From: Clostridia bacterium
GTDB taxonomy: Bacteria; Bacillota; Clostridia; Oscillospirales; CAG-272
Assembly: GCA_017508195.1 (NCBI GenBank)
Contig: JAFVZL010000014.1
Span: forward strand, 1-64,000
Length of the DNA: 64,000 bases
Direction: 5' to 3'
Shown here piece by piece: positions 1 through 8,110 of the stretch. Both the position numbers and the translations under genes were made by a program. The notes under the pieces were generated by a model. That model ran no database searches, had not been told where the DNA came from, and saw only the letters and a program-made list of their open reading frames with translations. Each line of letters opens with the position of its first letter. Position 1 is the first letter of the stretch.

Positions 1-2126
1 CAGAAGTTGCACTGGATGCAGTTATCAGAGTTCCAAGCGGGAACGTCGATAGCGATGCCTCTCTTTTCGAATGCTGCAGAGCCCTGGGGGAAGGTACCGT
101 CTGCATACTTGGTGAATGCGGAAACGGAGAGGCTGTCACCCTTCATCGCGCCAACGGGTACAACTACCTCGTTAACGAAGTCGATGAGGTCTGCTCTCTT
201 GCCCTCAACCTTAGCTTGGGGAGCGGTCTCGCCTGCGTTAGCCCAAGCTGCGGGAACGTCAACTGCTACAAGTGCATCCTTACCTGCATCGATAGCGGCA
301 TAGTTGAGGTCAACGATTGCCTGACCCTTCTTGATGTAGGACTTGTATGCTGCCTTCTTCATGTACTCGATAGCCTCGTCGATGGGAAGGATCTTAGCGA
401 GAGTGAAGAATGCGGACTGAAGCACGGTGTTCTTAACCTTAGCGTTACCGAGGTCGATAGCGAGCTTGGTAGCGTTGATGATGTAGAACTTGATACCGTT
501 CTTAGCGATGTAGCTCTTGACAGATGCGGGAAGATGAGCATCGAGCTCCTCTACCGACCAGGGGCAGTCAAGAAGGAAGGTACCGCCGGGCTTAACGTCG
601 GAGATCATGTCATACTTTGCAAGGTATGCATTGTTATGGCAGGCTACGAAGTCAGCCTTATTGATATAGTAGGAAGACTTGATGGGCGAATCACCGAAAC
701 GAAGGTGAGAAATGGTGATACCGCCGGTCTTCTTGGAGTCATACTGGAAGTACGCCTGAATATACTTGTCGGTGTGGTCACCGATGATCTTGATGGAGTT
801 CTTGTTAGCACCAACGGTACCGTCGCCGCCGAGACCCCAGAACTTGCACTGGATCATATCAACGGGAGCGGTGTTGGGAGCAGGAAGCTCATCAAGAGAA
901 AGTCCGGTAACGTCATCAACGATACCAACGGTGAAGTGGTTCTTGGGAGCCTCAGCTGCAAGATTTGCATAAACTGCAAAGATGGATGCAGGAGTGGTGT
1001 CCTTAGAGCCGAGACCGTATCTGCCGCCTACGACCTTAGCACATCTGCCGCACTCAGCAAGAGCGGTAACAACGTCAAGGTAAAGGGGCTCACCAAGAGA
1101 GCCGGGCTCCTTGGTTCTGTCAAGGACAGCGATCTTCTTAGCGGTTGCGGGAATAGCCTCGCAGAGCTTCTCAGCAACGAAGGGTCTGTAAAGTCTTACC
1201 TTAACAAGACCAACCTTCTCGCCCTGTGCGAGCATGTAGTCGATAACCTCCTCTGCAACGTCACATACAGAACCCATAGCGATGATCACGCGATCAGCAT
1301 CGGGTGCACCGTAGTAGTTGAAGAGCTTGTAGTTGGTACCGAGCTTAGCATTGACCTTGTCCATGTACTCCTCAACGATTGCGGGGAGTGCATCGTAGTA
1401 GGTGTTGCAAGCCTCTCTGTGCTGGAAGAAGATATCTCCGTTCTCAGCCGAGCCGCGAAGCACGGGGTGCTCGGGGTTAAGAGATCTGTTACGGAATGCA
1501 GCAACTGCATCCATATCAACCATCTCCTTGAGGTCCTCATAGTCCCAAGCAGCAACCTTCTGAATCTCGTGAGAGGTTCTGAAGCCGTCGAAGAAGTTGA
1601 GGAAGGGTACTCTGCCCTTGATGGTAGCGAGATGTGCAACTGCACCGAGATCCATGATCTCCTGCGCGTTGGTCTCAGCGAGCATAGCGAAGCCGGTCTG
1701 ACGGCACGCATATACGTCGGAATGGTCACCGAAGATGTTAAGAGCGTGAGAAGCTACGCATCTTGCGGAAACGTGAATAACACAAGGAAGAAGCTCACCT
1801 GCGATTTTATACATGTTGGGGATCATAAGAAGAAGACCCTGAGAAGCAGTATAAGTGGTGGTGAGAGCGCCTGCGCCAAGAGAGCCGTGAACAGCACCTG
1901 CAGCGCCTGCCTCGGACTGCATCTCCACAACCTTAACGTTCTCGCCGAAGATGTTCTTCGCGGGCTCGCCAAAGATGTTCTTGTTGGATGCGGACCAAGT
2001 GTCGGTTACCTCAGCCATAGGGCTGGAGGGGGTGATAGGGTAGATGGCAGCAACCTCGGTGAACGCGTAAGATACGTGCGCCGCAGCTGTGTTACCATCC
2101 ATAGAAATTTTCTTTCTTTCTACCAT
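1..2126 (-). CDS. nifJ: Pyruvate:ferredoxin (flavodoxin) oxidoreductase, 3'-truncated by window edge
   Basis: Catalyses CoA-dependent oxidative decarboxylation of pyruvate to acetyl-CoA, passing electrons to ferredoxin; it is the central step of clostridial fermentation and feeds the hydrogenases and AdhE encoded further on. Reading the minus strand from ATG at 2126 gives 708 codons that run off the left edge. The start MVERKKISMDGNTAAAHVSY and the YPITPSSPMAE motif are the pyruvate-binding domain I signature of PFOR. Domain II, domain III (gamma-type, including the WGLGGDGTVGANKNS stretch) and the CoA-binding region follow. The last visible residues, CIQCNF, are the first CxxC of the double 4Fe-4S ferredoxin domain, so that domain and the TPP domain VI lie outside. 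Family length is about 1170-1180 residues. GGAGG lies about 11 bases before the ATG. It has its own promoter. Confidence 0.96.
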   Translation of the reverse strand, partial: MVERKKISMDGNTAAAHVSYAFTEVAAIYPITPSSPMAEVTDTWSASNKNIFGEPAKNIFGENVKVVEMQSEAGAAGAVHGSLGAGALTTTYTASQGLLLMIPNMYKIAGELLPCVIHVSARCVASHALNIFGDHSDVYACRQTGFAMLAETNAQEIMDLGAVAHLATIKGRVPFLNFFDGFRTSHEIQKVAAWDYEDLKEMVDMDAVAAFRNRSLNPEHPVLRGSAENGDIFFQHREACNTYYDALPAIVEEYMDKVNAKLGTNYKLFNYYGAPDADRVIIAMGSVCDVAEEVIDYMLAQGEKVGLVKVRLYRPFVAEKLCEAIPATAKKIAVLDRTKEPGSLGEPLYLDVVTALAECGRCAKVVGGRYGLGSKDTTPASIFAVYANLAAEAPKNHFTVGIVDDVTGLSLDELPAPNTAPVDMIQCKFWGLGGDGTVGANKNSIKIIGDHTDKYIQAYFQYDSKKTGGITISHLRFGDSPIKSSYYINKADFVACHNNAYLAKYDMISDVKPGGTFLLDCPWSVEELDAHLPASVKSYIAKNGIKFYIINATKLAIDLGNAKVKNTVLQSAFFTLAKILPIDEAIEYMKKAAYKSYIKKGQAIVDLNYAAIDAGKDALVAVDVPAAWANAGETAPQAKVEGKRADLIDFVNEVVVPVGAMKGDSLSVSAFTKYADGTFPQGSAAFEKRGIAIDVPAWNSDNCIQCNF

Positions 2127-2191
2127 GGAAATTTAAACCTCCGTTTTAAAATATTATTATAATTTTTATATAATTTCTTTACCAATACATC

Positions 2192-2220
2192 ATTATAGCA
2201 CAAGAGTTCCGAATTGTAAA
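2192..2220 (-). promoter_or_regulatory. Sigma-A promoter of the PFOR gene
   Basis: On the minus strand TTTACA (2215-2220) is followed after 17 bases by TATAAT (2192-2197). The predicted start near 2185 leaves a leader of about 60 bases rich in A and T before the ATG at 2126. Confidence 0.75.
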
Positions 2221-2263
2221 GCCCTTTAGATAAAAAATAACAAAGTGAAATTCAGGTAAATAT

Positions 2264-2304
2264 GTGCTATTCACTGCAAGAAGGGGGGGTGCAGAGGATA
2301 GCAC
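2264..2304 (-). terminator. Composite hairpin after the maf-nth-rnmV operon (weak terminator candidate)
   Basis: GTGCTAT (2264-2270) pairs with ATAGCAC (2298-2304), and inside it CTGCA (2274-2278) pairs with TGCAG (2290-2294). It sits between the rnmV stop and the PFOR promoter. There is no clear U-run after it on the minus strand, so it may be a weak or Rho-assisted end rather than a classical terminator. Confidence 0.35.
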
Positions 2305-2323
2305 CACTCCGCCCCGAGTAAAG

Positions 2324-2944
2324 CTAACCTATTGTCTTCATTTCTATCATTATGCTCTTGTATTCTTCTCTGTCGCATATGAGATTCAGAGCCTCGAGCA
2401 GCGAATTTGCGCTCATGCCGCATGGCAGTCCAAAGCGTTCGCAAATTCTATCGCGAAGCTCGGATGAATTGACTCCTCCGCTTAATCCATCGGTGTAAAA
2501 GTCAAGTTTTGTTATCATTTCTCGCGATTCTCGAGGTTTTTTGTCGAATTCACCAATCTCCCGGCTTTCACAAATTGTAAACGGTGCGAGCACTCTTTCC
2601 AGTACCTCTCGCTCCATTCCCTCGACACCGAGAGTCCCCGACTTTGATGCGTGCAGCTTGCGCCTTTCCTTGCCCTCGACCCTTGGAATGTAGATGTTGT
2701 GTATCTTATCCTTGGGTATTATCGAATTAAGATACGACCGTATCTGCGTGCCGCCGCCATCCGAGTCGAGAAGAAGTATTACTCCTCCCTCTGCTATCTT
2801 CTTAAGCAGCCTTTGCTTCTCCTTAGATTTGAAAACACCGAAACCATCGGATACGAATATCTTTGCATCAAATATCGAATCTAGCTTTATTTTATCGTAT
2901 TTTCCTTCTACTATTATAGGATAGATTATTCTTTTCTTTTCCAT
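2324..2944 (-). CDS. rnmV: Ribonuclease M5 (5S rRNA maturation), Toprim family
   Basis: RNase M5 cuts precursor 5S rRNA at both ends in Firmicutes. The 206-residue protein has the N-terminal Toprim signature: VEGKYDKIKL at about 13-22 (catalytic Glu) and LLLDSDGGGTQIR at about 57-69, where the DxD pair binds metal. The C-terminal half (about 115-206) corresponds to the DUF4093 region usual in this family. Length is in the normal 180-210 range. It is the last gene of the minus-strand group maf-nth-rnmV, four bases after the nth stop, so it is surely co-transcribed. The substitution of the more usual KDD by KYD after VEG is seen in clostridial members. A generic Toprim nuclease is the only alternative. 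Confidence 0.88.
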   Translation of the reverse strand: MEKKRIIYPIIVEGKYDKIKLDSIFDAKIFVSDGFGVFKSKEKQRLLKKIAEGGVILLLDSDGGGTQIRSYLNSIIPKDKIHNIYIPRVEGKERRKLHASKSGTLGVEGMEREVLERVLAPFTICESREIGEFDKKPRESREMITKLDFYTDGLSGGVNSSELRDRICERFGLPCGMSANSLLEALNLICDREEYKSIMIEMKTIG

Positions 2945-2948
2945 ATAA

Positions 2949-3605
2949 TCAACCCCTTTTCACGTGCTCGCAGACATCAGCGAGAGGACATCCCTCGCAC
3001 ACGGGACCTCGTGCCGAGCATCTGTCTCTGCCAAAAAGCACGACTCTGTGACAAAGGTCACTCCCCTCCTCGGGCGGGACGAGCTCCTTTAATATAAACT
3101 CGATTTTTGTTGGATCCTTCAGACTCTCCTTGTACATACCGAGTCTTCCGCATATTCTGATCATATGCGTGTCGCAAACTATCGCAGGCAACTTAAAAAT
3201 ATCACCGAGCAGAAGATTTGCTATTTTTCTGCCGACACCGGGGAGAGTCAGAAGCTCATACATATTATCGGGTAATTCTCCGCCAAAGTGCTCGACGAGC
3301 ATCCTCGATGCATCCCTGATATTTGCCGCCTTCATTCTGTATAATCCGCACGGCTTTACGATCCTCTCGATTTCCGATATATCGCCCTCTGCCATAGCCT
3401 CGGCATTTGGGAAGACCGTAAACAGCTCCTCCGACACCTCGTTAACGCGCTTGTCCGTGCACTGTGCCGAGAGCCTACCCATAACGAGCAGCCTCCACGG
3501 GTCACCGTTATAAAGAAGCGCACATTCCGCGTCGGGATACACCGCCTTCAGTCGCTCGATAACCGTAAGCATCCTCTCTCTTTTTTCTCTTTTAGTCACG
3601 CTCAT
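2949..3605 (-). CDS. nth: Endonuclease III (DNA glycosylase/AP lyase)
   Basis: Base-excision repair enzyme that removes oxidised pyrimidines and nicks the abasic site. The helix-hairpin-helix LPGVGRKIAN (121-130) carries the catalytic lysine (K127), and the VCDTH segment carries the catalytic aspartate (D145). The C-terminal CSARGPVCEGCPLADVC gives the C-x6-C-x2-C-x5-C pattern that binds the structural 4Fe-4S cluster. Start choice is ambiguous: TTG at 3617 would add four residues, ATG at 3605 directly follows GGAGG with almost no spacing, and an ATG at 3569 lies after GAGAGG but would cut into the first helix. I take 3605. Its start overlaps the maf stop by 14 bases, so translation is coupled. 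Confidence 0.93.
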   Translation of the reverse strand: MSVTKREKRERMLTVIERLKAVYPDAECALLYNGDPWRLLVMGRLSAQCTDKRVNEVSEELFTVFPNAEAMAEGDISEIERIVKPCGLYRMKAANIRDASRMLVEHFGGELPDNMYELLTLPGVGRKIANLLLGDIFKLPAIVCDTHMIRICGRLGMYKESLKDPTKIEFILKELVPPEEGSDLCHRVVLFGRDRCSARGPVCEGCPLADVCEHVKRG

Positions 3606-4176
3606 CCTCCATGGCAAGTGCTATAAGCTTTTCGGTCAGTGATACGGAAAGCCCCATAACCGTGTCAAATTTTCCGTCATATCCAAGGACAAATTTTCCA
3701 CCCTCGCCCTGTATTCCGTAAGCGCCCGCCTTATCCATAGGCTCGCCACCGTCTATGTATTCATATATTTCCGAGTCTCTCATTTCTCTGAAGGTCACCC
3801 GTGTAGAATCAACTCCGCTATAAGCGCGCCCGCGATAGTGAACCGCAACACCGGTATGCACGTTATGCGTCTTACCGGACAGTAAGGAAAGCATCTCGTG
3901 TGCGTGCTCTCTGTCTCTTGGCTTTCCGAGTGGAACACCGTCAAGCTCCACCAAGGTATCCGAGGAAATGACGATAGACTCCGGGTGCGACAGTGCTACC
4001 GCCTCCCCCTTCCTGAGTGCGAGCACACCGACACCGTCACGGGGATGTATTCCATCGGGAAGCGCCTCGTCGACCTCGGCACATATTATATCGAATTCGG
4101 GAACAATACCCGAGAGAAGTTCTCTTCTTCTCGGAGATTTTGATGCTAATATAACCTTTTTATCTCTGATATTCAA
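3592..4176 (-). CDS. maf: Maf-type nucleoside triphosphate pyrophosphatase
   Basis: House-cleaning hydrolase that removes dTTP/UTP-type or modified nucleotides. The 194-residue protein starts with ILASKSPRRRELL, the Maf phosphate-binding motif, has VISSDT with the catalytic aspartate at about 73, and contains GGEPMDKAGAYGIQG and FDTVMGL near the end, all diagnostic of the family and close to the YhdE/dTTP-UTP subtype. It is the first gene of a three-gene minus-strand operon with nth and rnmV, driven by the consensus promoter at 4221-4249. In Bacillus maf lies beside genes for shape and division; here it is with DNA and RNA maintenance genes. Confidence 0.93.
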   Translation of the reverse strand: MNIRDKKVILASKSPRRRELLSGIVPEFDIICAEVDEALPDGIHPRDGVGVLALRKGEAVALSHPESIVISSDTLVELDGVPLGKPRDREHAHEMLSLLSGKTHNVHTGVAVHYRGRAYSGVDSTRVTFREMRDSEIYEYIDGGEPMDKAGAYGIQGEGGKFVLGYDGKFDTVMGLSVSLTEKLIALAMEDERD

Positions 4177-4220
4177 TTTCGCTCTCCGCTTTTGTTTTTC
4201 TTCATATTAAATGTAATTAT

Positions 4221-4249
4221 AGTATAAATAATAAAGCGCTTTTTGTCAA
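4221..4249 (-). promoter_or_regulatory. Promoter of the maf-nth-rnmV operon
   Basis: Minus-strand TTGACA (4244-4249), 17-base spacer, TATACT (4221-4226). It lies 45 bases before the maf ATG. Confidence 0.8.
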
Positions 4250-4280
4250 GACGGATAAAAAGCTATCAACCTCGGGAAGA

Positions 4281-4313
4281 AAAGGAAAAGGGCATCTTCT
4301 ACCGAAAATGCCC
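4281..4313 (-). terminator. Second of two tandem terminators after the solute-binding lipoprotein
   Basis: On the minus strand GGGCATTTTC, loop GGTA, GAAGATGCCC (4290-4313), ten pairs with one G-U, followed by CTTTTCCTT. It backs up the stronger terminator at 4321-4352. Confidence 0.7.
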
Positions 4314-4320
4314 ATATTGC

Positions 4321-4352
4321 AAAAAAACGATGGAGCTCGGATGAGCTCCATC
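4321..4352 (-). terminator. Rho-independent terminator of the lipoprotein gene
   Basis: Perfect ten-pair stem GATGGAGCTC/GAGCTCCATC (4329-4338 with 4343-4352) with a four-base loop, followed on the minus strand by a run of seven T (4321-4327). Confidence 0.9.
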
Positions 4353-4391
4353 GCCATACAGCGCGTGGCTGTTAATTATTCTTTCTCGCTA

Positions 4392-6293
4392 TTATGCGGG
4401 AAGGTTTGTGTAAGACTGCTCAAGAGCCTCAAGGCTGGTCTGCTTCTTGATTCTGAGACGAGCATACTCCTCGGAAATTGCAGAAGATTCCATCTGGAAC
4501 TTAGCAGCGAGGATCTGGTTGTGCCACTTCTCACCGTTCATCTGGGTATCACCGGACTTCATGTAGTGACGAGCAACTGCGTCCTCGAATGCCTTATCGA
4601 AGGAGGAACGAACATTCTCACGAATGTAGTCGAGCATCTCTGCGTTACCCTCAGCGTCGCCTGCTACGTCAGTCTTAAGAGTCATGTCGTAGTAGTCGTC
4701 AAGGATCTGAGCAGAGTTGAGAGACTGGTAGTTAAGGAATGCAGAGCACTGTGCGAAGTACTTGGTCTTAACGCCGATAGCACCTACACGACCGATGTTG
4801 TGGATCTGAGTGAGGTACTTATCAGTCTTAACGGTTCCGTCGGTATCGGTGTAGTTGTTTCTGTAAAGAGGAACAGGAACAACGCCGAATCCGCCGCCGT
4901 CCTCGGTAACCATATCGCCGTATACGTCGTCCTCAAGAGAACCTACGCAGACGATACCGCCGAAGAGAACCTGATCGTTAGCGAATGCATTACGAACAAC
5001 CTTCTCGGTAGACTCGGTGGACTTGGTGTTGCTGAGAGTAGCATCCTTGGAGATACATACAACACCGGTGGATCCGAAGAGTGCCTTAAGGTTACCTACG
5101 AACTCCTCGAGGGGCTTGGAAGCGTTAGCATCCTTCTCGGGATCCGGGTAGCTGAAGGTGTAATCCTGATACTCAATACCGTTGGGGTCGGTAACGTAAT
5201 CGATCTTAGTGGTAACCTGTCTGTCGATAACGGTAACAGAGGTGGTGTAAAGAAGACCGGATGCACCGAGACCGCCCGCACCGATTGCGAAGCCGTAAAC
5301 GCCCTTACCGTCGGGGTTAAGAACGTCGGAGGTATCGTTGGGAGCCTTGTATACAGCGTTGGAGAAGCCCTTTACTGCATCGTAGGTCCAAAGATTGTCG
5401 TTAACGAGTCTGTAGAAGTCGGAGAGCTCGTATGTACCGTTCTCGTTGTAGTCGTAGTTCCAATCACCCTTGGTGGTGCTGACGTTCTCGCCAATACCGG
5501 ACTCAAGAAGGGAGATGTTAACGGGAACTGCGAAGAATGCACGAACGAGGTCGGTGAAGTAGTCGGAAGCAAGGAGGTACATCTTCTTCTCGGAAAGAGT
5601 AAGAGACTGCATGTACTCTACCATGTAGCCGTCACCTGTATCCTTGTACTTAGTGTTGTACTCACCGTCCTTAGCAAATGCGAAGTAGTTCTGAATCTCA
5701 CCTGCCTTAACACCCTCGGAAGCAACCTTGTTGGTGTAAAGGTTGTTGAACGCGGAAAGAAGAGAAGTAGATACCATGTCGTAAACGAAGTTACAGAACA
5801 TGTCGGGTCTACCCTTCTCGGTATCAGAGGTTGCTGCAGCGAGCATCTTCTCGATACCGCCGCCCCATCCGTATCCCGTGGTATTGGGATAGTAGGTGTA
5901 GGTAACGTTTACGTTAGCGTACTCGTAAGCGTCATCGTTTCTGTCCTTTGCGTTCTGCTCAACGAAGCCGGTAGAGTCAGACTCACCGGAGAGGAATCTT
6001 CTACAACCGGAAGAAAGCTCATCGTTGTTGGTGTTATCGGTCATCTGGAACAGAAGCTCAGGCTTGGTAGCCCAGGTGATAGCGGGAAGCGACTCACCGT
6101 TGTCACCGGTAGCAGGCTTACTGGTAACGGTAAGCTGGGTCGAACAAATATCGCAGACCTTGTCACCGTCCTTGTCTATGTGAGCTGTACATTCGGTATC
6201 TTCGGGATCACCGCCACCGAACAGTTCACAAGAAGCAAGCATAGAAACAACCATAACAAGCGCAAGAAGAAGTGCTAAAATTTTGGTTTTCAT
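4392..6293 (-). CDS. Secreted lipoprotein resembling an ABC solute-binding protein
   Basis: A 633-residue exported lipoprotein: signal peptide MKTKILALLLALVMVVSMLA, lipobox LASC with lipid-bearing Cys22. Residues about 34-52 hold a small cysteine motif, HIDKDGDKVCDIC, which recurs in other lipoproteins of this window. The rest (about 75-633), with segments such as KPELLFQMTDNTNNDELSSG, RPDMFCNFVYDM and FAIGAGGLGASGLLY, has the look of a large periplasmic-binding-fold protein of clostridial sugar uptake systems, but I cannot name a substrate. No permease or ATPase gene is adjacent, so if it is a binding protein it must use a distant or shared transporter. It has its own promoter, a leader of about 190 bases, and two terminators. 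Function assignment is an inference from overall character, not from a sharp motif. Confidence 0.65.
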   Translation of the reverse strand: MKTKILALLLALVMVVSMLASCELFGGGDPEDTECTAHIDKDGDKVCDICSTQLTVTSKPATGDNGESLPAITWATKPELLFQMTDNTNNDELSSGCRRFLSGESDSTGFVEQNAKDRNDDAYEYANVNVTYTYYPNTTGYGWGGGIEKMLAAATSDTEKGRPDMFCNFVYDMVSTSLLSAFNNLYTNKVASEGVKAGEIQNYFAFAKDGEYNTKYKDTGDGYMVEYMQSLTLSEKKMYLLASDYFTDLVRAFFAVPVNISLLESGIGENVSTTKGDWNYDYNENGTYELSDFYRLVNDNLWTYDAVKGFSNAVYKAPNDTSDVLNPDGKGVYGFAIGAGGLGASGLLYTTSVTVIDRQVTTKIDYVTDPNGIEYQDYTFSYPDPEKDANASKPLEEFVGNLKALFGSTGVVCISKDATLSNTKSTESTEKVVRNAFANDQVLFGGIVCVGSLEDDVYGDMVTEDGGGFGVVPVPLYRNNYTDTDGTVKTDKYLTQIHNIGRVGAIGVKTKYFAQCSAFLNYQSLNSAQILDDYYDMTLKTDVAGDAEGNAEMLDYIRENVRSSFDKAFEDAVARHYMKSGDTQMNGEKWHNQILAAKFQMESSAISEEYARLRIKKQTSLEALEQSYTNLPA

Positions 6294-6480
6294 GTCTTTT
6301 TTCTCCTTTTGAAATTTCTTTGCCGTGAATTTTCATGACACTTACGGCATCATGCCATGATTAAAGCGTTGCTACCCTCTACGGTACGGCGCGTCAATCG
6401 GAAGTCTGAGAGCCCATACAACCGCGCGCTCGACCGTCGTCGGCGTGCAACGCGCGCATTGGGATAAACATCCACTTTAA
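6294..6480 (-). promoter_or_regulatory. Long GC-rich 5' leader of the solute-binding lipoprotein mRNA
   Basis: Between the promoter and the ATG is a transcribed leader of about 187 bases. It is much richer in G and C than its surroundings and folds: GCGCGCG near 6450 can pair with CGCGC near 6425, and TGCCGT can pair with ACGGCA around 6320-6350, just before the ribosome site AAGGAG. I do not recognise a known riboswitch. Confidence 0.4.
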
Positions 6481-6487
6481 CGAGTAT

Positions 6488-6516
6488 ATCTTAGCACAAA
6501 TAAACAGCTAAGTCAA
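6488..6516 (-). promoter_or_regulatory. Promoter of the solute-binding lipoprotein gene
   Basis: Minus-strand TTGACT (6511-6516), 17-base spacer, TAAGAT (6488-6493). Confidence 0.7.
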
Positions 6517-6705
6517 GCGAAAAAGATTAACCGCCCCAAGTTCTTCCAAGTTGCACAACTGCGCTTGCACATTGTTGTATATATTTACTATATAATTAAG
6601 GGAGATTTTGCGTTTGATTGCCGCATCGACCCTTATACCAGAGGACCTCATCATCCGAGCGTATGGAGAAATAATAACAATAAAAGCATCAATGATTCTA
6701 AGCAC

Positions 6706-6735
6706 TTGACATGAATAAAGTGTCGGTAGTATAAT
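6706..6735 (+). promoter_or_regulatory. Consensus promoter of the AEC transporter gene
   Basis: TTGACA (6706-6711), 18-base spacer, TATAAT (6730-6735); AAGGAGAT precedes the ATG at 6764, so the leader is only about 20 bases. Confidence 0.85.
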
Positions 6736-6763
6736 CTAAGTATAAATTCTCAAGGAGATCGCA

Positions 6764-7789
6764 ATGGAATCGCTTGGTTTTGCGTTGAACGCAACCTTAC
6801 CTATCGTATTTACCGTTTTAATAGGGTATCTGCTCAAAAGAGCAGGAATACTCAGCCGTGAATTTGCAAAGCAGGCAAATAAGCTCGTGTTCAGGATATT
6901 CCTGCCGGCAACGCTTTTCATAAACGTATACTCAATCGAGGATATGTCTAAAATCGACCTCGGCTACGTTCTGTACTCTGCTTTAGTAACAATCGCAATT
7001 TTCGCAGTCGGAATACCGATTGCCATTATAGTCACAAGCGACCCGAAAAGGCGCGGACCGCTTTTACAAAGCTTTTTCCGCTCTAATCAGGCTCTTATAG
7101 GTATTCCGCTCTCCGAGCTTCTCTGCCCGGGTGTCGGTGCTCTCGCCGCAACCTTGCTCTCTGCCGTTATGATACCGATCTACAACGTGCTCGCAGTCGT
7201 GTCTCTCACGATATTCAGCGGTGGCGAAGAAAACACGGATAACGTGCAAAAAGAGCACCCCCGTGTCGGATTTTACATCAAGAAAGTTGTCCTCGGAATC
7301 ATCAAAAATCCGCTTATTCTGAGTATCGCGGCGGGATTTGTGGTTCTCGGTATACGTGCCCTGCTTCGCTCGTTCGATATAGGATTTGCGATAAGCGAAG
7401 TACCGGCAATATGGAAGACGCTGACCTACCTATCATCCCTCGCAACGCCGCTTGCTCTCCTTTCGTTAGGTGCTGAGTTCGAGTTCTCGGCAATAAGCGG
7501 TATGAAAAAGGAGCTTATAGCGGGAACGGCTGCAAGAGTCGCTGTTGCGCCTCTCATTGCACTTGGCATAGCTGTGTTATTTTTCCGTGGTACATTCACG
7601 AGCGGACAGTTTGCTGCCCTTCTTGCACTGTTCTGTACTCCCGTTGCCGTTTCCAGCGTTCCTATGACACAGGAAATGAACGGTGATACCGAGCTTGCCG
7701 GTCAGATAGTCCTGTTCACGACCGCGCTCTCTGCAATAACTATATTCCTTGCATCGTTCATACTGAAGGAAATAGGAATCTTTATTTAA
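6764..7789 (+). CDS. AEC family (auxin efflux carrier/malonate permease-like) membrane transporter
   Basis: A 341-residue integral membrane protein with about ten hydrophobic helices arranged as two repeats of five, the usual architecture of the AEC/BASS-like fold. The first helix, FALNATLPIVFTVLIGYLLK, and the central SNQALIGIPLSELL segment match AEC members, which in bacteria move malonate, malate or other small carboxylates, often in exchange. The final half contains the typical TPLALLSLGAEF and CTPVAVSSVPMTQEM stretches, where the second half-repeat crosses over. Substrate cannot be read from sequence. It is transcribed alone from its own promoter and ends at the terminator at 7979-8017; the LysR gene that follows has an independent promoter but may regulate it. 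Confidence 0.88.
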   Translation: MESLGFALNATLPIVFTVLIGYLLKRAGILSREFAKQANKLVFRIFLPATLFINVYSIEDMSKIDLGYVLYSALVTIAIFAVGIPIAIIVTSDPKRRGPLLQSFFRSNQALIGIPLSELLCPGVGALAATLLSAVMIPIYNVLAVVSLTIFSGGEENTDNVQKEHPRVGFYIKKVVLGIIKNPLILSIAAGFVVLGIRALLRSFDIGFAISEVPAIWKTLTYLSSLATPLALLSLGAEFEFSAISGMKKELIAGTAARVAVAPLIALGIAVLFFRGTFTSGQFAALLALFCTPVAVSSVPMTQEMNGDTELAGQIVLFTTALSAITIFLASFILKEIGIFI

Positions 7790-7978
7790 CAATCCGGCGA
7801 GAACTTTTAGCCACGTTATCTTTTTCGGACAACTGATTTTGCGCTTGATTTTCTACTCTTATAGCAGGTTTTGCAAATAATTATTTCCATTATCTCGAAA
7901 TTTTTACGCTTTTTCGTCTCTTTCCTTTTGCCCTATCACCGCGATATAACAAAGGTACTTCACATTTTACCGATGCCC

Positions 7979-8017
7979 AAGGAGCTGGTCGGACGGTCAG
8001 CTCCTTTTATATTTTTT
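7979..8017 (+). terminator. Rho-independent terminator after the AEC transporter
   Basis: AAGGAGCTG (7979-7987) pairs with CAGCTCCTT (7998-8006), ten-base loop, then T-rich tail including TTTTTT at 8012-8017. It lies 190 bases beyond the stop; the stretch 7790-7978 shows nothing else. Confidence 0.85.
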
Positions 8018-8035
8018 CGACAAATCCTAAAAAGC

Positions 8036-8064
8036 TTGATTTGTTCGATCCACTGTGTTATAAT
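8036..8064 (+). promoter_or_regulatory. Promoter of the LysR-type regulator
   Basis: TTGATT (8036-8041), 17-base spacer, TATAAT (8059-8064). TSS expected near 8071, 40 bases before the TTG start codon. Confidence 0.8.
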
Positions 8065-8110
8065 CATGGTATCATATCAATTATAACAATTATGGGAGGG
8101 AGAGCCGTAC

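Noticed and set aside
216..2162. Open frame of 648 codons on the plus strand opposite PFOR
   Set aside because: It is a mirror of the PFOR codon pattern; the product is low-complexity Leu/Val/Ser-rich with no motifs, while the minus strand gives clear PFOR domains.
4308..6278. Open frame of 656 codons on the plus strand opposite the solute-binding lipoprotein
   Set aside because: The minus strand has signal peptide, lipobox, promoter and terminators; the opposite frame has none and is a codon-bias shadow.
6508..6705. 65-codon minus-strand open frame between the lipoprotein and AEC genes
   Set aside because: It overlaps the minus-strand promoter region, has no ribosome site and no recognisable features.
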